Shown here in pieces: positions 28,770 through 37,839 of a stretch of 43,484 bases of DNA. Origin of the DNA: Candidatus Woesearchaeota archaeon. Lineage in GTDB: Archaea; Nanobdellota; Nanobdellia; Woesearchaeales; GW2011-AR4. Every line of letters begins with the position of its first letter. Positions within the stretch are counted from its first letter, which is position 1. Both the position numbers and the translations under genes were made by a program. The stretch covers positions 1 to 43,484 of the forward strand of contig JACPMV010000015.1 of NCBI GenBank assembly GCA_016185845.1. Reading direction: 5' to 3'. A model generated the notes under the pieces. That model was not told where the DNA came from. It saw nothing but the letters and a program-made list of their open reading frames with translations, and made no database searches.

Positions 28770-30161
28770 ATGGCACTGGTAGAATCATTTTCGGGAATAA
28801 GGGGAATTTACGGCAAAGACCTGACGGAAAGCGCCGCTGTCAGATACGCCCATTCCTATATCTCCTTTCTGAGAGATAAGGCAAAAAAAAACAATGTTTC
28901 AATAGTAATCGGCATGGACACAAGGCCTTCAGGAGCAAGGCTTATGGACCTGATTATTGGGATTGCAGACGCAAATTTCATTGATGTCGGTATTCTTCCC
29001 ACGCCGGCAATTGAGTTTGCAGTAAGATACTTCAATGCCGATGGCGGCATAATAATAACGGCGTCGCATAATGAGCCTTTCTGGAATGGGTTCAAGTTCC
29101 TGAATTCCGACGGTTCCATATTGAATGAAAAAGACATGAGTTTGGTAATTCGGGGCTCAAAATCGCTGAAAGACTTCCACAAAATCCAGGACAGGAAAAT
29201 ATCTGAAAAGAATACGGAGGTTTTGAGGGAATACACTAATTTCTTATTCGAGATTATTGGAAAAGAGAATATTGAAAGCATAAAAAGCTCAAGGCAGAAG
29301 ATTGTGATTGACCCAAATGGCGGCGCCGGAGCCGTGGCAAAAAAAATCCTTGAGCGGGCTGGAGTTGAGGTTATTGGAACCAATATGGCTTACGGCGAAT
29401 TCAACAGGAAAGTAGAGCCGTCAGAAGACTCGCTGATTTATCTAAAATCCCTGATTGACGAAAACAAGGCAGATTTTGCAGCCGGCTTTGACTGCGACGC
29501 AGACAGGGTCGAGATTTTGATGCAGAACGGGCAGTTCCTGTCCGGAAATTATATCCTTGCATTGGCTGTTGATGAAGTGCTGTCAGGCTTAAGAAATCCC
29601 AGGGGGCAGGCTGTTGTTGTAAATGACGCCACTTCAAATGTTGTCAGGGGTGCAGCGGAAAAATTCGGGGCAAAAACAAAGGAAGTCGAGGTCGGCGAGA
29701 CAAATGTCGTTGAGGAGATGAAAAAATCAAAGTCAATTATCGGCGGAGAAGGCTCAAGCGGGGGGGCAATTATAGCGCCTTCAAAATGCCGTGACGGCAT
29801 ACTGACACTTCTGGCTGTCCTGTCTTTTGTCGCCAGAAAAGGCCATAAACTGCATAAACTGGTTGAAGAGCTGCCAAAATACCATAACCTGAGGAAGAAA
29901 ATTGAGTTTGAACCGAAAAAACATGACAACATTAAAAATTATCTTGAAGATTATTATTCCAAAAAAGGCTTTGAAGCCAGAAAAACTGGAGGTATAAAAG
30001 GCGGACTGAAAATAATCGCAGGAAAAAACTCATTCATTTGGTTCAGGGCGTCAAAGACAGAACCTAATGTTTTTAGGATTATTGCGGACTCGGATAAAAA
30101 AGAGGAAGCAGAAAGATTGCTGGAAGAAGCTGTTAAGGTGTTTAACAGGGCGAATGAGTAA
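28770..30161 (+). CDS. phosphohexomutase (phosphoglucosamine/phosphomannomutase family)
   Basis: IVIGMDTRPSGARL, ITASHNEPFWNGFKFL, DCDADRVE, GEGSSGGAI motifs. Confidence 0.9.
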   Translation: MALVESFSGIRGIYGKDLTESAAVRYAHSYISFLRDKAKKNNVSIVIGMDTRPSGARLMDLIIGIADANFIDVGILPTPAIEFAVRYFNADGGIIITASHNEPFWNGFKFLNSDGSILNEKDMSLVIRGSKSLKDFHKIQDRKISEKNTEVLREYTNFLFEIIGKENIESIKSSRQKIVIDPNGGAGAVAKKILERAGVEVIGTNMAYGEFNRKVEPSEDSLIYLKSLIDENKADFAAGFDCDADRVEILMQNGQFLSGNYILALAVDEVLSGLRNPRGQAVVVNDATSNVVRGAAEKFGAKTKEVEVGETNVVEEMKKSKSIIGGEGSSGGAIIAPSKCRDGILTLLAVLSFVARKGHKLHKLVEELPKYHNLRKKIEFEPKKHDNIKNYLEDYYSKKGFEARKTGGIKGGLKIIAGKNSFIWFRASKTEPNVFRIIADSDKKEEAERLLEEAVKVFNRANE

Positions 30162-30942
30162 ATCCAAATTTAATGCAATAGAAAAGATTGAACTGCAGCT
30201 GCTTTCTACATTATGCCGATATATAGTTCCATTTCTAGGCAGAAAAATAAAATCCGGAGATGAAAAAAAGAAATCAAGACTTGAAGATATTGCCAATGAA
30301 ACTCCAAAAATCAGCTTTAAGGATATGCGTGAATTGGAAAAATCACTGCTGGGCAGCCTCCACAACAATGTAAAAACCAGAAAAAATACGGAGGTTCATT
30401 CAAACAGATTATTTTATTCATTGGTTTTAAGGCGGCAAAAAAATAAGGAAGAAAAAATATCTAATTATTCTATAGCAATAAAATATGAAGAAAACTCAAG
30501 CGAAGAGAAATTAAAAATAGGAGTAAGAAAAGAAGGCAAGGAAGTTTATTCTTCTGAAATCATAAGTAAAAAAGAAATTCCTAACAAAGTTGCGCCTTAC
30601 AAAATAGTAATTAGTTATGAGGATAATTATGCCGAGGAAAGATTATCCATAACTTATAAGCAGCAGCTTAAAAATTATATGAAGCAGCATATCGCCGATA
30701 AGGAAGACATGACCAACAGGGTGCCTCTAAAATGGCTCAACATTCTGCCTGAAAACATTATGGGCGGAGTTCTTGGATTCACTTATCTCGGGGAAAATTT
30801 CATGGGCAGAAGGGCTGACTTGACAGGCTGGACTGCAAGAATGGTTGACATACACGAAAGCATCCACACTCCTGACGAGTATGAAACGAGAGTCTTGACA
30901 AGCTGGATAATGGAGAAAGCAAGAAACAAGTATGTTAAATAA
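30154..30942 (+). CDS. hypothetical protein with HExxH-type motif (putative zincin metallopeptidase)
   Basis: Start overlaps upstream stop; MVDIHESIHTPDEYETR contains HESIH with downstream Glu. Confidence 0.5.
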   Translation: MSKSKFNAIEKIELQLLSTLCRYIVPFLGRKIKSGDEKKKSRLEDIANETPKISFKDMRELEKSLLGSLHNNVKTRKNTEVHSNRLFYSLVLRRQKNKEEKISNYSIAIKYEENSSEEKLKIGVRKEGKEVYSSEIISKKEIPNKVAPYKIVISYEDNYAEERLSITYKQQLKNYMKQHIADKEDMTNRVPLKWLNILPENIMGGVLGFTYLGENFMGRRADLTGWTARMVDIHESIHTPDEYETRVLTSWIMEKARNKYVK

Positions 30943-31046
30943 AAACCTTTAAAATCCTCTGCCCGTTATTGGAAAGGGAAGCTTTAAATTAGGGGACTAA
31001 TTAGAAGTAAAAATAATGGATGCAACAGCTTTTGATTTGAGGGAGA

Positions 31047-31589
31047 ATGGCTACAAGTGTGAAAAATCTTAACCTTAATAGCGGATTAAAACATGTTGTT
31101 GGTAAGGGCAGGTTAGTTGGGCTACTGGATGAAGCGCAAGTGCCTATGAAGACTGCTGCGGTACTCAATGCTGTAACAATTGATTGGGCAGTATTACCTG
31201 AGGATCATCCCTTAAAACAGGATCCAGAATTTAGAGGTATAAAGGCTGCAAATGATGCTATTGCTGATCGTGTTGAAAGAACAGAAAGAGAAAGCATGTA
31301 TCTCATAGATTTAGCAGATTATAATCAAGTTATAAATTTTATGTTGCGTATGATCACTAGGGCAGATAGGATAGATTCCGGTATGAATGTTAACAAAATT
31401 GATCCAAGATACGTTGCCACAGCAAATGCTGTAAGAAGCATGGGTTATCTATTGGCAGATAATTCTTCTGCAATTGACAGAATTGAAGAAATAAAAGGGA
31501 GATTATACCGAGCTTATGATTCAATATTATCAAGATACCAAGCACAAAGGACAGCATTAGCGCTGGCAAAAATGCCCCGAGTAAAGTAA
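31047..31589 (+). CDS. hypothetical protein
   Basis: 180-aa ORF; no recognised family. Confidence 0.5.
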   Translation: MATSVKNLNLNSGLKHVVGKGRLVGLLDEAQVPMKTAAVLNAVTIDWAVLPEDHPLKQDPEFRGIKAANDAIADRVERTERESMYLIDLADYNQVINFMLRMITRADRIDSGMNVNKIDPRYVATANAVRSMGYLLADNSSAIDRIEEIKGRLYRAYDSILSRYQAQRTALALAKMPRVK

Positions 31590-31599
31590 TTTAGAGTGT

Positions 31600-31618
31600 T
31601 TAGTATATTTTATACTAA
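31600..31618. terminator. hairpin between convergent genes
   Basis: TTAGTATA-TTT-TATACTAA perfect 8-bp inverted repeat. Confidence 0.35.
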
Positions 31619-32580
31619 TTCCCTCAGCTCCCTAAATTTATCATCCATGCCCAAATCTTCTGCCACTTGCTTGTAAGTTATGAAGCCCTTGAATGCATTG
31701 ACTCCTTTTGCGAATCCTGCATTCTCTTTGACTGATTTTTCAAATCCTTTTTCTGCAAGCTTCAGCAAATAAGGCAGCCTATGCTCACATCAACAATGAC
31801 AGAGCCGGGCTGCATTGTCTTTACCATTTCTTCTGTGACAACCCATGGGGCTTTTGCGCCTTTTACCAAAACCGCGCCTACAACCAGATCTGCATCTTTT
31901 ATATGCTCCGATATATTTTCAGGAGTTGACAGCAGTATATGGGCTCCCTTGCCGATTATATCCCCCAGATGGTCCATCCTTTCCTCGTGCCTTCCGAATA
32001 TGAAGACATTTGCGCCCATCCCGTAGGCTGTTTTTGCGGCATGCCTTCCCACAACTCCGTCGCCAATAATGACAGCCTTTCCGTATAATTTTCCGTTGAC
32101 TTCCCCAAGCATTGTCCCTTTGCCGCTGTTGAATTTTGCAAGGTAATATGAGCCTACTGTAACGGACATGTTTCCTGCCACAGCGCTCATCGGGGCCAGA
32201 AGTGGAAGCCTGTTGTAGCTGTCCTCTACTGTTTCGTAAGCAATAGCTCCTGTTTCAGCTTTCAGCAATGATTCTGTCAATGCCTTTGGCGCAGCAGCAA
32301 GATGAAGGTATGTAAATAAAATATGCTTTTTCAGAAATTTGTATTCCGGCTCAAGCGGCTCCTTGACTTTAACAACAATATCCGCAGACCATGCTTTTTC
32401 CGTGTCAACTATGGCTGCGCCGTTTTTTGAATAATCCTCATCGCTGAAGCCTGAGCCTGCCCCTGCATTTTTCTCAACAAGGACTTTGTGCCCTTTAGCG
32501 ACAAGCTGCTTTGCTCCATCAGGAGTCAGTGCTACCCGGTTCTCCTTGTCTTTGGTTTCTTTTGGTACGCCGATAATCAT
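31610..32580 (-). pseudogene. ald: alanine dehydrogenase with internal deletion and frameshift
   Basis: N-terminal 268 aa canonical Ald up to VIVDVSI, then frameshift; +2 frame continues LPYLLKLAEKGFEKSVKENAGFAKGVNAFKGFITYKQVAEDLGMDDKFRELRELV*, the normal Ald C-terminus; ~48 aa missing between. Confidence 0.85.
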
Positions 32581-32634
32581 TAGAATTGCCTTTTAGGTTT
32601 TATTTTTTATTATGAATCTAAGTTTTATTAAATT

Positions 32635-33648
32635 CTATTTTATCCCGAATGTTTCATTCGTCATTTTAATTGACTTATCACTATCTTTAAATCCCATCAT
32701 TGCCCTTATGCAGTCAACGTTTTCAGGAATGACATCGGATTCCTGGTGGACTGCCTGCATGTAAAGCAGCTTGTTGTAGCCGTTGGAAACTGTGCCGATC
32801 GCTTCCTTCCATACGCAGATTTCAGGCATGTCCCCCCTCAATCTTCCCAAATCCCTTGCAAACTCCATGATTTCAGCAGTGGAACGGAGATGCTCCGCAT
32901 TCCTTACCACCCTCACTCTGGTTGTATTGTTCAATACTCCAATAACATCATCAACATTCACTTTTTTTCTTACATCTGCTATGACTGAATGAAGATGCAT
33001 AAGTGTAGAAGGAACGCTTAATGCTGTCGTGAATATCTGGCATTTGGGAAGGACGCTTTGGACATCTGGACCATGATGGCTTGGCATTTCCAAAACAGGA
33101 ACAATTGCATTGATTGGACCATGGTAGATATCCCACGGATCTGCCCCTCTTCTGATCATTGTTGCGTGCACGCTCGTTATGTCAAACTTATTCAGGGCAT
33201 TTAGCGTCCTGCACAATCCTGTTGTGTTGCAAGAAACAACTCTTGCATATTCCTTGTTTAACGCTTCATTGTAGTTGCATTGCGCAACAAAGGAGGTTCC
33301 TATTGCTTCATGCTTTTCACCGCCCTGCACGATAGCTTTTACTTTCTTCTGCTTGTAAAATTTCTCAATATTCTCCTTGCCTATTTTTCTTGGAGTGGCA
33401 TCGACAATGATATCAACTTGTTCAAGAAGGTTTTTGAGATTGCCATCGGGGTTTATTCCATTTAACTTAAAATCCTCATCCCCATCTGTGGTGAAAATTT
33501 TGTAGCCTTTCTGCTTTGCCACTTCTGTGTTGAAGCTGTAGGAATGTGCTGTAACTCCGACTAATTTCATGTCTTTTTGCTTTGCGACTGCATCAGCAAC
33601 TCTCTTCCCTATTGTGCCATAACCATTGATTCCGACTTTTATTGACAT
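32635..33648 (-). CDS. gap: glyceraldehyde-3-phosphate dehydrogenase, archaeal type II
   Basis: KVGINGYGTIGKRVADAV...VSCNTTGLCRTLNAL...RRGADPWDIYHGPINAIVP. Confidence 0.96.
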   Translation of the reverse strand: MSIKVGINGYGTIGKRVADAVAKQKDMKLVGVTAHSYSFNTEVAKQKGYKIFTTDGDEDFKLNGINPDGNLKNLLEQVDIIVDATPRKIGKENIEKFYKQKKVKAIVQGGEKHEAIGTSFVAQCNYNEALNKEYARVVSCNTTGLCRTLNALNKFDITSVHATMIRRGADPWDIYHGPINAIVPVLEMPSHHGPDVQSVLPKCQIFTTALSVPSTLMHLHSVIADVRKKVNVDDVIGVLNNTTRVRVVRNAEHLRSTAEIMEFARDLGRLRGDMPEICVWKEAIGTVSNGYNKLLYMQAVHQESDVIPENVDCIRAMMGFKDSDKSIKMTNETFGIK

Positions 33649-33653
33649 TTTTG

Positions 33654-33935
33654 TTATTTGCTTTCTTCCTTTTTTCTTATGTCCCTTTCCAATTTAAGTT
33701 CCTCTTTCAAATTCTTTTCTACCAACTCTAATTTTTCTATCAATCTTGCATGCGAATTAAGTGCCAGATGCATTTTAGGATCCCTCTTAGCCTGCACGGC
33801 CAACTCCATTATTCCTTCTATCCCCTGCAATAAATCTCTAAGAGATTTTGACTTTGCCTGCAATAATTGTAATTCTTCAATTTCAATTTGTTCTAGCCTT
33901 CTTTCACCGCTAATAATACTCTGCAGCCAGCCCAT
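33654..33935 (-). CDS. hypothetical coiled-coil protein
   Basis: 93-aa helical ORF between gap and aldolase. Confidence 0.5.
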   Translation of the reverse strand: MGWLQSIISGERRLEQIEIEELQLLQAKSKSLRDLLQGIEGIMELAVQAKRDPKMHLALNSHARLIEKLELVEKNLKEELKLERDIRKKEESK

Positions 33936-33937
33936 TT

Positions 33938-34954
33938 TTAATCTTTTTCCATGTCTTCTGAATATTCGCCTTTTGTAGCCAGGCTGTTTAGCATAGCGCG
34001 CTTCAAAAATGCATTTTGCCCTGCTTCAACATTTTCTTTTTTGCCATGCCATGCCTTTAATGCAGAATCCTGTAGCGCCCTGCCATATGAAAAGCTGACA
34101 TACCACGGAAGCTCTTCGCCTAAAGTATGCATCCTGTTCAGATGTGCTGTTGCCTCCTGCGAAGTTTGGCCTCCTGAAAGAAAGTTGATGCTCGGCAGCT
34201 CTGCAGGCACGTTTGCTTTAAGGCATTTTATCGTTTGTCTTGCAACCTCATCAACATTTGCCCTGTTTGCAGCCTGCTTTCCTGAGATTACCATGCTTGG
34301 CTTCAAAATTGTGTATTCAAGCATAACACATTCATGCTTCAATGCGTCAAACACTGCTTTTTGCACTTTTTCAGTAATCTTGTAGCAGGTTTCTATTGAA
34401 TGATTGCCGTCTATCAACACTTCAGGCTCAACAATCGGGACAATAGAATGCTCCTGGCAGATTTTTGCGTATCTTGCCAAATCCCCTGCATTTCTTTTTA
34501 TCAGCATATCGCTTGGAGCATTTTCAGAAATTGAATAGACTGCGCGCCATTTTGCAAATCCTGGCTTTGATTTCTTGTACTCTTCCAGCTTTTTTCCCAA
34601 AGTTTCAATTCCTTTTGTATACTGCTCGCCGGGATGGCCTTCAAGATCTGCAAGCCCATCATCGACTTTGATTCCCGGCACAATCCCGTTTTTTTCCAGC
34701 AATTCCGGAAAAAGAATCCCGCTGTCTGATTTTTGATGCAGTGTTTCTTCGAACAGGATGACCCCGCAGATGTATTCCTCCATTCCCGGAGCTGTTAGGA
34801 TAAGATTCCTGTACTGCCTCCTTGTTTCTTCAGTTGACTCGATATTTATGCTTGCCAGCCTTTTTGCAGCAGTCTTTGCGCTTTCATCAGCTGCCAGGAT
34901 TCCTTTTCCGACAACAACCATATCTTTTATCGTCTGTTTTAGCTGATTAGTCAT
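33938..34954 (-). CDS. class I fructose-bisphosphate aldolase (eukaryote/bacterial type)
   Basis: GKGILAADESAKTAAKRLASINIESTEETRRQYRNLI, GIKVDDG, AKWRAVY, EPEVLIDG, LPSINFLSGGQTSQEATAHLN, SFSYGRALQ. Confidence 0.95.
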   Translation of the reverse strand: MTNQLKQTIKDMVVVGKGILAADESAKTAAKRLASINIESTEETRRQYRNLILTAPGMEEYICGVILFEETLHQKSDSGILFPELLEKNGIVPGIKVDDGLADLEGHPGEQYTKGIETLGKKLEEYKKSKPGFAKWRAVYSISENAPSDMLIKRNAGDLARYAKICQEHSIVPIVEPEVLIDGNHSIETCYKITEKVQKAVFDALKHECVMLEYTILKPSMVISGKQAANRANVDEVARQTIKCLKANVPAELPSINFLSGGQTSQEATAHLNRMHTLGEELPWYVSFSYGRALQDSALKAWHGKKENVEAGQNAFLKRAMLNSLATKGEYSEDMEKD

Positions 34955-34973
34955 TTTTTGTTTTTTATTTAAT

Positions 34974-35246
34974 TTATCTAGACAAGTCTCTCCCGTATTT
35001 GATTCTAAATGCTTCACTCTGATAATCTGGATTTTGAAAATGGTCGTAGGAAACTCCCTTACTTACTAACATAGGTATTGGAACGCCTCTGTCTACCAAA
35101 GTGTCAGGAAGGACTGTTTTAGGAAAAACGAAGTCTTCTGGTCTTAGTTTTTTAAATAATTCATCTGGAATCCAAATCCAATTTCCATAGCCCCTAACAA
35201 AAACTGGAGTTACTATATCATCTTCGATAGGCATTTTCCCCTCCAT
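34974..35246 (-). CDS. hypothetical protein
   Basis: 90-aa ORF; no recognised family. Confidence 0.45.
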   Translation of the reverse strand: MEGKMPIEDDIVTPVFVRGYGNWIWIPDELFKKLRPEDFVFPKTVLPDTLVDRGVPIPMLVSKGVSYDHFQNPDYQSEAFRIKYGRDLSR

Positions 35247-35379
35247 AACTTATTTATTTGATAATTATTAATTTTTCTTCAAATAATTTTTGTTGTAGTG
35301 ATATGGTGAGCGAGTTTCGATGAGCGAACCTCGCATGTCACAGGCAACGGATTTAATTATTTTTTTCTTAATATTTAAA

Positions 35380-36336
35380 TCAATATTCTGGAAAATGCTC
35401 AAAATGATGCTGCGCCTCAATAAATCTTATCGTCTTGGTCTTGGCCCTCATCACAATCGAATGGGTTTTTGCGCCGTGGCTTTGGAAACTCACGCCTCTA
35501 AGTATTGTGCCGTCGGTCACGCCAGTCGCCGCAAACATCGCTTCATTTGATCTGACTAAATCATCCATCATGAGCTTTTGATTGATGTCCTTCATTCCCA
35601 TCTTTTTTGCCCTTGCCTTTTCTTCCTCATTCCTGAATTTTAATCTGCCCTGTATCTCCCCTCCAAGACATTTAAGGGCAACTGCTGCAATAACCCCTTC
35701 AGGAGCGCCGCCTATTCCAATCAGGATGTCAATACCTGAATCATCAATGGCAGGCGCCAAAGCTCCGGCTATATCGCCGTCCCTGATCAACTTTATCCTG
35801 CAGCCTGTTTTCCTGACTTTCTCAATCAGTTCCCTGTGCCTGTCACGGTCCATGATCATGACTGTAATTTCATCCAAAGGCTTGTCCAGTTTTTTGGCAA
35901 CAGCATTAAGATTGTCTTCAACAGAAGCATCCAAATCAACTGCGCCAACGCATTTTGGGCCAACAGCTATCTTGTCCATATAAGTGTCAGGGGCATTTAA
36001 CAGGCATCCTGCAGGCGCTGCTGCAAAAACAGCCATTGCGTTTGGGTCGCCTCTTGCGGTGATAGTTGTGCCTTCTAAAGGATCAACAGCAATATCAAGC
36101 TTCATTCCCCTGCCTGAGCCTACTTTCTCGCCGATATAGAGCATTGGAGCTTCATCCCTTTCCCCTTCGCCTATGACTATTGTGCCGTCCATGTCTATTA
36201 CAGAAAAAGCTTTTCTCATTGCCTCAACAGCAGCATGATCAGCCTGATTCTCATTGCCCTTGCCAACCCAAAATGCAGAGTTTATGGCTGCAGCTTCTGT
36301 TGCCCTTACAAAGTCCAAAGCTAGGTTTCTGTCCAT
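35380..36336 (-). CDS. glpX: fructose-1,6-bisphosphatase class II (GlpX)
   Basis: IDMDGTIVIGEGERDEAPMLYIGEKVG, IAVDPLEGTTITARGDPNAMAV, GIGGAPEGVIAAVALKCLGGEIQGRL. Confidence 0.95.
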   Translation of the reverse strand: MDRNLALDFVRATEAAAINSAFWVGKGNENQADHAAVEAMRKAFSVIDMDGTIVIGEGERDEAPMLYIGEKVGSGRGMKLDIAVDPLEGTTITARGDPNAMAVFAAAPAGCLLNAPDTYMDKIAVGPKCVGAVDLDASVEDNLNAVAKKLDKPLDEITVMIMDRDRHRELIEKVRKTGCRIKLIRDGDIAGALAPAIDDSGIDILIGIGGAPEGVIAAVALKCLGGEIQGRLKFRNEEEKARAKKMGMKDINQKLMMDDLVRSNEAMFAATGVTDGTILRGVSFQSHGAKTHSIVMRAKTKTIRFIEAQHHFEHFPEY

Positions 36337-36423
36337 GCTTAAACCACCTTATAACTTTATAATTTATATAAAATTTTAACCCAGATAAAACAAGTTTGCA
36401 GAGCCATTATTTAAACTTTTCTG

Positions 36424-36443
36424 TTTATCATACTTTATCATAC
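36424..36443. promoter_or_regulatory. perfect tandem repeat TTTATCATAC x2 upstream of RHH-nucleotidyltransferase gene
   Basis: TTTATCATACTTTATCATAC just 5' of TATA-like TTTATAAATA. Confidence 0.55.
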
Positions 36444-36484
36444 AAAAAACAAAAAATTTATAAATAGAAGTTTTATATAGGCTG

Positions 36485-37375
36485 ATGGGGAATGGTTATC
36501 AAAGCAAAATGAAGGAAAGAATCACTATCACTCTAGACAAAAATCTTATACAGCAGATAGACAAAAGGATAGACGGAATTGATATCAAGAATAGGTCGCA
36601 GGAAATTGAAAACCTGCTGTCAGAGTCATTGGGCGCAAACATACCAAGCAAGGCCGTACTTCTTGTCGGTGGAAAAGGCACAAGATTAAAGCCATTGACT
36701 GACAAAATGCCAAAAGCGCTTCTTGAAGTGCAGGGAAAGGCAGTCACAGAGCACATCTTTGATTTATTGAAAAAATACGGCATAAGGGATGTAATTCTTT
36801 GCGTTGGCTATCTGAAAGACAAGATAAAGGAGCATTTTGGAGACGGAAGCAGATTGGGGGTAAACATAACCTATATTGAAGAAGACGAGCCTTTGGGAAC
36901 TGCAGGCCCCTTAAAACTCGCCAAGAAATACCTAAAAGAAAGCTTCATAGTATCAAACGGCGATGAACTGAAAAGCATAAATATTCCCAGAATGTTTCGG
37001 CTGCACAGGAGAAAGGGAGCATTGGGCACTTTGGCATTGACCACTGTTGATGATCCCTCGCATTATGGAGTTGCAAGGCTTGACGGCTCAAGAATAATAG
37101 AGTTTGTTGAGAAGCCTAAAAAAGAGGAAGCGCCTTCCAACCTGATAAATGCGGGCTTTTACATCCTTGAGCCTGAAGTCATTGACATGATTCCAAACGG
37201 CTTTTCAATGCTCGAAAAAGATGTTTTCCCAAAGCTTGCAAAAATGGGAAAATTAAGAGGATTTCCTTTTGCAGGCCAGTGGTTTGACATCGGGACTGTT
37301 GAAAGATACAGGCTGGCTGAGAAGCAGTGGAAAGGCATAGGCCATGCTCAGGAAGATGATGTCGAGGTAGAATGA
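36485..37375 (+). CDS. sugar-phosphate nucleotidyltransferase with N-terminal ribbon-helix-helix domain
   Basis: RITITLDKNLIQQIDKRIDGIDIKNRSQEIENLLSESL (RHH) then KAVLLVGGKGTRLKPLTDKMPKALLEVQGKAV (NTP transferase); alternative start Met at 36509. Confidence 0.9.
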   Translation: MGNGYQSKMKERITITLDKNLIQQIDKRIDGIDIKNRSQEIENLLSESLGANIPSKAVLLVGGKGTRLKPLTDKMPKALLEVQGKAVTEHIFDLLKKYGIRDVILCVGYLKDKIKEHFGDGSRLGVNITYIEEDEPLGTAGPLKLAKKYLKESFIVSNGDELKSINIPRMFRLHRRKGALGTLALTTVDDPSHYGVARLDGSRIIEFVEKPKKEEAPSNLINAGFYILEPEVIDMIPNGFSMLEKDVFPKLAKMGKLRGFPFAGQWFDIGTVERYRLAEKQWKGIGHAQEDDVEVE

Positions 37376-37442
37376 TACTTTAAAATAGATTTCAGCAAAA
37401 AAACCAAAAAATATTTAAATAAACGTTAGTTACTACTTTTTT

Positions 37443-37784
37443 ATGGGGAAAATATATTCTATAGCCGCTGGAACTTTGGCTGCAGCTATTGCAGCAAGTG
37501 CATGTGCTCCAAGAAGCGTCAGTGCACCTAATGTTCCTACAAGAGGAGGATATGCTTTATCCGACAGCATGACTCAAATGTGTATGGATCAGGCAGAAGG
37601 ATTAGCTGCTAGATTAACTGAAAATCCAAGCTTGGCTACGAAGGGAATTGAGATAAATGTTCCAAGCAGGGAATATGGAGCCTGCCTTAGAGATATACTG
37701 GCTAAGCAAACAGGGAAGGAGTACCTACTTGCCCCTACAGACAGCCCAGTTTACTTTACATTGACACTGGCTCCAGAGAAATAA
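37443..37784 (+). CDS. putative secreted/lipoprotein
   Basis: Signal-peptide-like N-terminus ending AASACAP. Confidence 0.5.
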   Translation: MGKIYSIAAGTLAAAIAASACAPRSVSAPNVPTRGGYALSDSMTQMCMDQAEGLAARLTENPSLATKGIEINVPSREYGACLRDILAKQTGKEYLLAPTDSPVYFTLTLAPEK

Positions 37785-37839
37785 ATCAAAATTCTTTTTT
37801 AGATATTTTTATGCGCATTTTTCATAGGGGGTATGCTTC

